From positions 325,001-389,000 of the forward strand of contig JAPPUL010000068.1 of the NCBI GenBank assembly GCA_026874595.1: a stretch of 64,000 bases of DNA, given 5' to 3'. The position numbers and the translations under genes are program-made. Each line of letters begins with the position of its first letter. Position 1 is the first letter of the stretch. Positions 9,464 through 16,327 of the stretch are shown piece after piece. The notes under the pieces were generated by a model. The model saw nothing but the letters and a program-made list of their open reading frames with translations. It made no database searches and had not been told where the DNA came from. Source of the stretch: Sipunculus nudus. Taxonomy: Eukaryota; Annelida; Sipuncula; Golfingiida; Sipunculidae.

Positions 9464-10370
9464 GCTCTTTTATCTTCTGGTTTATCTCTCTATATAAATC
9501 TCTGGCATAAATTAGTATGTCACTTGGTTTGCCTCTATCTGATTTACCGCTACCAAACAATTTACTTAACATTCTCTTTGCTTGCTCGTACTTCTCAAGC
9601 TGAAAACTTTCTTTAGTTATCTTGCCACTAAGACGGAAATTTAATAAGCTTGCCATATAGATAATTCCAAAATAGCCAAAGTTTTTATCCACGTCCGGGC
9701 CATAATGTCTAACACCATCTGATAACTCTGCACCGCTTTGTGATACCTCAAGTCCTACCTTATAAAAATATGCTGCTTTCTTGTAGAATATATTCCGTAA
9801 TTCTTGCAGACTATCTCTATCCCACATTAATAGACTCTCTGGCATTAGCTCCTTTAGTTCGTCAGGTCTAAGCAACATTAGATCATCTATACACCAAGAT
9901 GCTCTTATTGCACATATTGCTCGCTTTAATGACGGTGCGTATTTTTTCTCATAATGAGAATACACACTAAGCGCCAATATGTAACTGGCTATCCCATGAA
10001 TTAATGTCCTGTCTTCTTGAAAACTTATATTCGGAAATAACTTGTATATTAAATTTAATCTGTAATTTGTATCTTCTCTAAGTTTCTTCTCTAGCTTATT
10101 TATCGGTATGTTGAAATCCTGTGAGAAACTTGCAAAAAAACATTTTGGGCAAACTAATACCGGATATATTAAAGGATATATCTTACCATACCTTTTGCTT
10201 TCTACGTACTTGCGCCTAAGCTCCTCCGTTAGATCTCCTGCTATTATTCTACCTCGTCCCGTCAGTATCTCTTCCCTTTGAAAGCCTGCTCGGCATATCG
10301 GGCACTTTATTACATTCTTTTGTCTATACGTTATCTTAAGCTTGTTTAATTTTGAACTGTTTATTTTCAT
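9429..10370 (-). CDS. DUF2225 protein with N-terminal CxxC zinc-ribbon pair
   Basis: A 313-aa cytoplasmic protein of the DUF2225 family, which is found in Firmicutes and spirochaetes and is of unknown function. CPIC (Cys23, Cys26) and CPKC (Cys74, Cys77) would bind one zinc. The rest is helical, with a repeat-like (TPR-like) character and a Glu-rich C terminus. It lies downstream of cdaA-cdaR and overlaps truA by 35 bases. The c-di-AMP gene neighbourhood may be meaningful or may just be operon packing. The family match rests on the cysteine layout and the overall pattern. Confidence 0.75.
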   Translation of the reverse strand: MKINSSKLNKLKITYRQKNVIKCPICRAGFQREEILTGRGRIIAGDLTEELRRKYVESKRYGKIYPLIYPVLVCPKCFFASFSQDFNIPINKLEKKLREDTNYRLNLIYKLFPNISFQEDRTLIHGIASYILALSVYSHYEKKYAPSLKRAICAIRASWCIDDLMLLRPDELKELMPESLLMWDRDSLQELRNIFYKKAAYFYKVGLEVSQSGAELSDGVRHYGPDVDKNFGYFGIIYMASLLNFRLSGKITKESFQLEKYEQAKRMLSKLFGSGKSDRGKPSDILIYARDLYREINQKIKELGGEGEELEEY

Positions 10371-10439
10371 ATTGTAGCCATTTATAATTTTACTCGCTTA
10401 TACCATTCCTCATGCTTTACATTCGCTAAACCAAACATC

Positions 10440-11402
10440 CTACCTCCCCTCCAAAACTATTGTTAAGTATTTCGGCTTGTAATTTACTATCCTTACTCCT
10501 TCTATTTCTTCTGGGCTTACTTTAACCTTATATTTACCTGCTTTTTTATATTTTAAAAGATTTATATATACTCTCACTTTATCTTTCCTAAGTCCGCTTA
10601 TTAGCCCCTCTTCCCCTTTATACCTTATATGCGATAACTTTAAAGCTCCGCCCTTAACTCGTAGTCCTCCAAATACATTCTCCATCACTATTATATTTAT
10701 ATCTTCGAACACCTTATACTTTAGCCCACTTTCAATGTCTATGTATATTCCTACTTCGTCATTCCTTATTTTGTTAACTACTTTTATCTCTTCTGGTAAC
10801 TCTTTAAGTTTTACTTTATCTTTTATATCAGAATAATTATATCTCTTGCTTATTTTATAATCTTTTACCTCTACCTTATCTATAGCTCCTAATACACTTG
10901 ATGGACCCTCAAGCTCTATTTGACTTGGATTATAACTTGACTTATAGCCATTTGTTACTCGACCATCGTATCCAAGTACTCGTCCTGCTACTTTCACTTG
11001 TTTCCTTACATACTCAGAATAACTTATCTTTACCGACTTTTTACTTAAAATTAACTGTACTTCCTCTAATAGTTCTTCTGTGTCTTTGCCCGATTCTAAC
11101 AATATCTTATATTCCTTCTCCCCTGATAATGCATCCTTTAAGTCTACGTAACAGACTATATTCGATTTGTATATAACAAAATCTGCCACACTAGCTTTTT
11201 TCCCTTTTACCTTTACCAAAACCTTCTTATTATCATAATTATATTCTGTATAAAGCTCTTTCGGCTTGTTCCTAAATTCTATATTACAGATCATGCTATG
11301 TTCACTGCGATTCACATCATAATAAACATAATGCCATAACAATGTAGAAATACCAAGCACTACTATCCATAATACCTGTTTCCTATATCTTACATAAAAC
11401 AT
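10440..11402 (-). CDS. cdaR: YbbR-domain protein, CdaR-like regulator of c-di-AMP synthesis
   Basis: The 320-aa protein has one N-terminal membrane helix (about 10-26) followed by an extracytoplasmic region of YbbR-type beta repeats. In Firmicutes CdaR is encoded next to cdaA and controls its activity at the membrane. Here it follows cdaA by 76 bases in the same direction, which supports the role. Sequence similarity is weak, as is usual for YbbR domains. The call leans on topology, the repeated V-x-V-x-G/P strand pattern, and the neighbour. Confidence 0.75.
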   Translation of the reverse strand: MFYVRYRKQVLWIVVLGISTLLWHYVYYDVNRSEHSMICNIEFRNKPKELYTEYNYDNKKVLVKVKGKKASVADFVIYKSNIVCYVDLKDALSGEKEYKILLESGKDTEELLEEVQLILSKKSVKISYSEYVRKQVKVAGRVLGYDGRVTNGYKSSYNPSQIELEGPSSVLGAIDKVEVKDYKISKRYNYSDIKDKVKLKELPEEIKVVNKIRNDEVGIYIDIESGLKYKVFEDINIIVMENVFGGLRVKGGALKLSHIRYKGEEGLISGLRKDKVRVYINLLKYKKAGKYKVKVSPEEIEGVRIVNYKPKYLTIVLEGR

Positions 11403-11478
11403 TTTTCTTTCTAAGTTTAAGTTATTAAAGAATTATTAAAACCATAACAGTCTCTCATATAAACACCATGACATATAA

Positions 11479-12315
11479 TTACTTCTTCCCTACTACTTCG
11501 CTCCCACTAAATACCTTATTAAATGCACGCTTTACTATATTTACCTTCTCTTCATCTTCATCATACAAAAATAACTTTAGTAGCTCATTACAATCCTTTT
11601 TATCCAGATTATTATATATCTCTTTGTCATATACAAGCGATACCGAGGCATTCTCCTCCGATACTACTAATATTACTGCATCGCTATCTTCAGATAGGCC
11701 AAGTGCTGCTCGATGACGGGTTCCTAATGTATTATCTAAATCTATTCTATCTGTTAAGCGCAAAAAACAACTTGCTGCTATTATTCGACCATCTGTTACT
11801 ATTATCGCTCCATCGTGCAGGGGCGATGTCGGATCAAATATCGACTCTATTAACTCACTCGTTATTAATCCATCTATTTGTATCCCTCTTTCTGCTATCG
11901 CTCCAAGCTTTATATTCTTTGTTAATACTATTAACGCTCCTATTCGCTCTTTTGCCATGTCGTATACTGCTTTCGTTATTATATCTAAATCTTTTGTCCC
12001 TGCGTTTTTTGAATAACTCTTAAATAACGGGATGTTCTCGCCTATCCGCATTACGAACCGTCTTATCTCATTTTGAAATATTATCAAAACTCCTATCGCT
12101 GCAAATTCAAGTGCCCTTGTATACAACCACAAAAATGTTTCAAGCCCTAATAAATCTCCTATGAAATACGACAGGACTATTAAAAATACTCCCCTTAAGG
12201 TATGTATTGTCCTGGTCCCCAAAAGACCATTGTACAGCACATACATTATATAGGCAACCAACAGTATATCTAGTAGCGGTATTACATACTCTTTTATGCT
12301 TGAAAACCATTCCAT
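11479..12315 (-). CDS. cdaA: Membrane diadenylate cyclase CdaA
   Basis: CdaA condenses two ATP into the second messenger c-di-AMP, which controls K+ and osmotic balance and wall stress. Three N-terminal membrane helices (about 12-28, 40-56 and 62-80) precede a DisA_N catalytic domain with DGA (168-170) and RHRAA (200-204), both intact. Length is 278 aa, the family norm. The cdaA-cdaR pair is conserved in many phyla. A K+ channel with RCK domains lies about 9 kb downstream, a possible effector class for c-di-AMP, but no direct link is visible. Confidence 0.95.
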   Translation of the reverse strand: MEWFSSIKEYVIPLLDILLVAYIMYVLYNGLLGTRTIHTLRGVFLIVLSYFIGDLLGLETFLWLYTRALEFAAIGVLIIFQNEIRRFVMRIGENIPLFKSYSKNAGTKDLDIITKAVYDMAKERIGALIVLTKNIKLGAIAERGIQIDGLITSELIESIFDPTSPLHDGAIIVTDGRIIAASCFLRLTDRIDLDNTLGTRHRAALGLSEDSDAVILVVSEENASVSLVYDKEIYNNLDKKDCNELLKLFLYDEDEEKVNIVKRAFNKVFSGSEVVGKK

Positions 12316-12340
12316 CTTTTTATACTTTAATTTTATACTT

Positions 12341-12360
12341 TCTTAGGCACTCTTAGGCAC
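12341..12360. repeat. 10-bp tandem repeat x2 upstream of cdaA
   Basis: TCTTAGGCAC occurs twice without a spacer in the 85-base gap between the MBL-fold gene and cdaA. No function is visible. Confidence 0.7.
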
Positions 12361-12400
12361 TTAATAAAACATTAACACTATCTCTTAGCTCTTAGCACCC

Positions 12401-13426
12401 CTAATAATACCTTACACTATATCCTTTCCCTTTACTCCTTAATAATATATTCCCTATATTATAGGTCGTATATAATCTTATATTCGCTTTCTTACTATAG
12501 TTTATTATCCCCTTTGACATCAGGTATGCCTTGCTTGATATATACAACCCCGAGGGCTTTAATACTTTTAACATCTTTATACCACTCTCTGCTCCCCTGT
12601 GATTATAAGGTATCTTCAAAAATACTCCCTGTAAACTATTTCCATACTCCTTTATAAGTTTCTTTATCGTCTCATCACCTATTGCTCCTGTAAAAAGAAA
12701 ACTTTGACTTTTATATCTTAACTTAAATACTATAGACTGTTCATACTCTTTAGTATATCCTATATAGCTCATTTTCGGATATAATATCTCTACATATATA
12801 TCCTTATTTATCCAAAAACTTTCCCCGCCACGCCCTAGTATATAATTTATCTTCTTAGATTCTATTAGCTCTAATGACCGCTCATATAATTCATTCTTAT
12901 ACGCATATCCTCCATCTACTACATTCCCTACCTTTATATGCTCCAGAATCAACGGAAGATTACCTATATAATCTCTATGCACATAGCTTAGTATTACATA
13001 ATCTAGCTTCTTTACTCTTAAGCCGTTTAATAACGGCATTAATCCCTTCAAATCTTTCTTTTTGTACTTTTTTCGTAATATTGTGGTCGGTATTGCTGGG
13101 CCTGTGTCTATCAGTATATTATTTCTACCATCACTTATATAGATACTTTCTCCCCTTTCTGTATCTACAAAATATACCTTAAGTTCTTTACTCTTAACTT
13201 TATCCCTTTTTACTCTTCCTATAGGCCTCTTCTTTTTACTTGCTTTTTTACTTGCTTTTTTACTTGCTTGTTTGCTTGCTTGTTTGCTTACTTTTTTACT
13301 TGCTTGGCCTTCTTTTGGCAGATACAATAATAACGCATTTAGTAATATAAATAGGCTCAACACCATTTGCAGCTTCGTCTTTGTAATGTTTGTCCTTAAA
13401 AACGCATCCCTTCCTCTTTTATTCAC
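12401..13426 (-). CDS. Secreted ComEC-type metallo-beta-lactamase-fold protein with degenerate metal site
   Basis: A 341-aa protein with a hydrophobic signal/anchor (about 21-36), a Lys/Ser/Ala-rich repeat segment (about 42-70), then an MBL fold resembling the C-terminal domain of ComEC/Rec2. The IDTG strand motif is present. The HxHxDH site reads SYVHRDYIGNL: the first and last histidines are tyrosines, and only one His and the Asp remain, so hydrolase activity is doubtful. The best start is a GTG at 13426 with a weak ribosome site; the Met at residue 21 is an alternative that would still keep the signal peptide. The comEC gene at 44.9-46.6 kb lacks this domain. Function unknown. Confidence 0.65.
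   Translation of the reverse strand: MNKRGRDAFLRTNITKTKLQMVLSLFILLNALLLYLPKEGQASKKVSKQASKQASKKASKKASKKKRPIGRVKRDKVKSKELKVYFVDTERGESIYISDGRNNILIDTGPAIPTTILRKKYKKKDLKGLMPLLNGLRVKKLDYVILSYVHRDYIGNLPLILEHIKVGNVVDGGYAYKNELYERSLELIESKKINYILGRGGESFWINKDIYVEILYPKMSYIGYTKEYEQSIVFKLRYKSQSFLFTGAIGDETIKKLIKEYGNSLQGVFLKIPYNHRGAESGIKMLKVLKPSGLYISSKAYLMSKGIINYSKKANIRLYTTYNIGNILLRSKGKGYSVRYY
13232..13312. repeat. 12-bp tandem repeat encoding ASKK/ASKQ units
   Basis: About five to six diverged copies of a TTTTTACTTGCT-like unit, in frame in the MBL-fold gene, encode the ASKK/ASKQ repeats between signal anchor and enzyme fold. Because the unit is 12 bp, copy-number change keeps the frame. Confidence 0.75.
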
Positions 13427-13487
13427 TCTCTTAGTCTCTTCTTATATCACTTAAAGTACTTTAACTCTACTTTAACTCTACTTTACT

Positions 13488-14597
13488 CTAGTAAACAAGA
13501 AAGTTAATGTTAAATAAAAACCTTGTGTTTTCAAGGCTAAGTTCCTTAAAACTTACACTGAAATCAAAACCCATACGCCATATTATAAGAGTTAGACCAA
13601 TTCCTACTCTATCTGCACCATAACCTACATTTAGGTACAATGAGTCCTTTAACCGCTTTGTACTTCCAAACTCTTTAGACAAATCTTCTTCCTTACCATC
13701 ACCCCCTTCACCATCACCCCCTTCAAGCTCATCCTCCTCAAGTGCGCTTTTGGACTTGTCTCCTTTCTCTTTAGCTTTACTAGCTTTTCTTTTCTTTTCT
13801 TTATTCAAACCCTTATCTCGTTCCCAGAGCCTTATATAACTTCCTACCCTAAATATTATTTTGTCTTGCGTACTTAGATTTTTATCTATCTGTATGCTTA
13901 ACATGAAAATACTTGATATGTTTGTTGCTACCGATAGTTTCAACTTCCTGTCATGATAAGATACCCGTCCTGTTTTTAAAAACTTCTCTGCTGTTATTAC
14001 ATCTCCTATAAATAATCCAATATCAACTATCGGCAGCGATACTTTAAAACCTATATCAAGTCCACCTCCTATAGATGGATTGCCGTCTATTGCCCTGTGT
14101 AATAATTTAAAATTAACTCCTAAACTAAACTTCCCTGCGCTATCTAATCGGCGCGCTACACTAAAATAGGTTAGTGTATCATAATATATTGGACTTATAG
14201 ATGATACTCTTCCTCCTATATCATATCCTTTTATCCCTGGGTATCCCGTCCCCGCAAATGATACTCCAAAACCCCACTTCCGTTTCTCACGTGGTACATC
14301 TATATAGGATATATAGCCTGAGTACCTATCTTTAGGTATTATCGCAAGCCCTGTTGTTAGGTAGGAGCCTTCTATCCCGTAACTTGCAAGCCCTGCGGGA
14401 TTGTAATATATTGCACCCGGATCGTCGGCAACCGCAACAAAGGCTCCACCCAAAGCCTCAGCACGTGCACCTCCTACTACACCTAGCCCATAGTTAGAGC
14501 CAAAGCTATTTTTACTATACACTACATTAGCACATAGCAAATATATAAAGATTGGCAATATTATTCTAAGCAGCATTAAAGCTAGACCCTTTTTCAT
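13488..14597 (-). CDS. UPF0164/PorV-like outer-membrane beta-barrel protein
   Basis: Residues 1-28 form a signal peptide. The mature start LGVVGGARAEALGGAFVAVADDPGA contains the hallmark AEALGGAFVA and YYNPAGLA elements of the UPF0164 (Treponema) and PorV/FadL-like families, predicted 14-stranded outer-membrane barrels. Alternating beta strands run to the C-terminal FLFNINFLVY end, which finishes in an aromatic/hydrophobic pattern as outer-membrane proteins do. A highly charged insertion (about residues 265-325, Lys/Glu/Asp/Gly-rich) interrupts the barrel and probably forms a loop. It lies downstream of a small lipoprotein and lgt. The substrate is unknown. Confidence 0.78.
   Translation of the reverse strand: MKKGLALMLLRIILPIFIYLLCANVVYSKNSFGSNYGLGVVGGARAEALGGAFVAVADDPGAIYYNPAGLASYGIEGSYLTTGLAIIPKDRYSGYISYIDVPREKRKWGFGVSFAGTGYPGIKGYDIGGRVSSISPIYYDTLTYFSVARRLDSAGKFSLGVNFKLLHRAIDGNPSIGGGLDIGFKVSLPIVDIGLFIGDVITAEKFLKTGRVSYHDRKLKLSVATNISSIFMLSIQIDKNLSTQDKIIFRVGSYIRLWERDKGLNKEKKRKASKAKEKGDKSKSALEEDELEGGDGEGGDGKEEDLSKEFGSTKRLKDSLYLNVGYGADRVGIGLTLIIWRMGFDFSVSFKELSLENTRFLFNINFLVY
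13695..13724. repeat. 15-bp tandem repeat x2 inside the UPF0164 gene
   Basis: ACCATCACCCCCTTC is repeated twice exactly, in frame, giving a Gly-Gly-Asp-Gly-Glu-type duplication in the charged loop of the barrel protein. Confidence 0.8.
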
Positions 14598-14658
14598 AAG
14601 TTCTTTTATCCTAACAAGTTACAAAAAGTTACAAAAACTTAATAGTATTATTTTGGAG

Positions 14659-15048
14659 TCAGTTAACCAGTATCCAAAACTTTCTCTCTCCTGTATTAGT
14701 CCCATAAAGCATAACAGTTACATAATAAAGACCTGGAGCTAACTTAAACCCATTATGATTTTGAACTGCCCAATTAATGTTTAGACTTTCTTTACTTGTG
14801 AACTCTTTACTATATTCAAAGACACTTACAGATTCACTATCCTCCACCAATAGCTTTATACGACCATCATAAACTTTATCAAATTCTATTACAAAAGTAG
14901 CCTCGCTGCCCACTTTACTAACATACGGATTTGGATACATATAGAAGTTAACGATTGTTGAGCTGCTTTTTTGGTTACAGGATAAAAGCACGCTAAAAAG
15001 CGATATTAATAATAGAAGTACAGTATATCTTTTAAAGAATAGATTCAT
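14659..15048 (-). CDS. Small lipoprotein with FlgD/CHU_C-like Ig fold
   Basis: A 129-aa protein with a hydrophobic signal ending in a lipobox (VLLSC, Cys24), then a YPNPYV element and a GFKLAPGLYYVTV strand. This pairing is typical of the FlgD-Ig and type-IX sorting-like C-terminal Ig domains. It sits between the barrel gene and lgt on the same strand, so it and the barrel may work together in the outer membrane. Lipoprotein status is well supported by the signal. The Ig-fold call rests on two short motifs. Confidence 0.65.
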   Translation of the reverse strand: MNLFFKRYTVLLLLISLFSVLLSCNQKSSSTIVNFYMYPNPYVSKVGSEATFVIEFDKVYDGRIKLLVEDSESVSVFEYSKEFTSKESLNINWAVQNHNGFKLAPGLYYVTVMLYGTNTGERKFWILVN

Positions 15049-15104
15049 ATAGAAAAAGTCCCTTTAACATTGTTAAAGCACTCTCTTTAGAGCTTTAAAT
15101 ATAA

Positions 15105-16067
15105 TTAACTTTGTGTTTTAAGTTCTTTACTATGTTTTTTTTGTAAACGTATTATCATAATAATACCAAAAAGCACAACAGGTATACTAAGATATTGTCC
15201 CATAGTAAGGCCACCAGGATCTAATGTCTGATATTCTTTAAAAAACTCTATAAAAAACCGAGGACCAAAGACTAAAACAAAAAATAGATAAGTTAAGACC
15301 CCAGGAGCAAGCCTATCTTTATAAAACTTATAGAGTAAAAACATAATAACGCTTGCAAGAATCAAGGCAAACATTTCATAAAACTGAGATGGATGACGAG
15401 GCAGTTCCGAAATAAGCTTTTGTAGTTCCCTATCTTTGCCTGAGTTTAACATTTCATCTATCTTGGCATCGGACATAGAGTAATATTTTATCATTAGAGA
15501 GCGCACAAAACTATCAGCTTGAGCAAGCGCATTTTTATAGTATAGGTAAGCAGTATCAGTCATATGATAAAATCGAACTTTATAAGCAATAGCCCAAGAG
15601 ACATCGGTTATCCTGCCAACAATCTCAGCATTAAAGAAATTACCAAGACGTATATATGAAGCACCTAAAGCAGTCGGCATTGCAAGCAAGTCAAGAATTT
15701 GATAAAGCGTTATTTCTCTATGCTTTCTATGATAAACTATAATACCAATAACAACTCCTAAAAATGCACCATGGCTTGCAAGACCACCTTTCCAAATCTG
15801 TAATATCTCAAGCGGATTGCTAAGATAATACATGGTATCATAAAACATAACATGAACAAGCCGGGCTCCAAGAATAAGACCTACAAGACCATATAAAATA
15901 AGATCATCAACCAATTTAGGCTCATAAGCATTAGCTTTATAAAAGACCTTCATAACAATCCAAGTCGTGGTTACAGCAGCCGCAAACAAAAGTCCATAAT
16001 ACCTAACTTGAATAAAGCCATACTCAAATAGTATAGGTGAAATATCATGAATAAATAAAACGTCCAA
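15105..16067 (-). CDS. lgt: Prolipoprotein diacylglyceryl transferase Lgt
   Basis: Lgt attaches diacylglycerol to the lipobox cysteine, the first step of lipoprotein maturation. Multi-pass membrane protein (about 7 helices) with the family core: GARLVHVMFY, GGLASHGAFLG (about 93-103), RLGNFFNAEIVG and HPSQFYE. A hydrophilic insertion of about 45 residues (about 175-220) separates the last two motifs, making 320 aa. The start is a TTG at 16067 with a strong ribosome site (AGGAGG) 4-5 bases upstream. An A10 homopolymer (T10 on the plus strand at 16085-16094) lies in the leader. It is divergent from the lipoprotein array, which begins 260 bases away. Confidence 0.94.
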   Translation of the reverse strand: MDVLFIHDISPILFEYGFIQVRYYGLLFAAAVTTTWIVMKVFYKANAYEPKLVDDLILYGLVGLILGARLVHVMFYDTMYYLSNPLEILQIWKGGLASHGAFLGVVIGIIVYHRKHREITLYQILDLLAMPTALGASYIRLGNFFNAEIVGRITDVSWAIAYKVRFYHMTDTAYLYYKNALAQADSFVRSLMIKYYSMSDAKIDEMLNSGKDRELQKLISELPRHPSQFYEMFALILASVIMFLLYKFYKDRLAPGVLTYLFFVLVFGPRFFIEFFKEYQTLDPGGLTMGQYLSIPVVLFGIIMIIRLQKKHSKELKTQS

Positions 16068-16160
16068 ACTCCCTCCTAAAATGGTTTTTTTTTTAATAAC
16101 TACAAATTAATAACAAAATATTATTGTGCTACGAGATAAATATAATAAAAAGCACTCTAT

Positions 16161-16182
16161 AACCTTATCAAGGTCTTTTTTT
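16161..16182 (+). terminator. Orphan intrinsic terminator in front of the lipoprotein array
   Basis: A short hairpin ACCTT-ATC-AAGGT is followed by CTTTTTTT, pointing along the plus strand where no upstream plus-strand gene exists. Similarity to the array's upstream block starts within its T-run, just as in the other copies, where the T-run belongs to the previous gene's terminator. It may be the relic of a lost array gene. Confidence 0.5.
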
Positions 16183-16327
16183 ATGTCTTATTATGCCTTA
16201 TTATGCCTAGAGTTTTTTTTGGTTACAGTTTTTGTTATGAGTTATATTAAATCTAGATATTTTATAAACTAGATATTTTATAAACTAGATATATTATATA
16301 CTATATATACAAGGGAATTAGGATAAA
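16183..16327 (+). promoter_or_regulatory. Array upstream block, copy 1 (three 16-bp units)
   Basis: 145-bp block that recurs before six of the seven array genes. In order: CTTATTATGC twice in tandem, a T8 tract, TTGGTTACAG, GTTATGAGTTATATT, then 16-bp units of the type CTAGATATTTTATAAA, and a ribosome site (TTAGGA) 4 bases before ATG. A TTGGTT-18-TATATT pair is the best -35/-10 guess. This copy has three 16-bp units; most have two. Confidence 0.7.

Noticed and set aside
16068-16327. tRNA or small RNA in the lgt/array spacer and other gaps
   Set aside because: No cloverleaf or T-loop (GGTTCGAATCC-like) sequence was found in this or the other intergenic regions.
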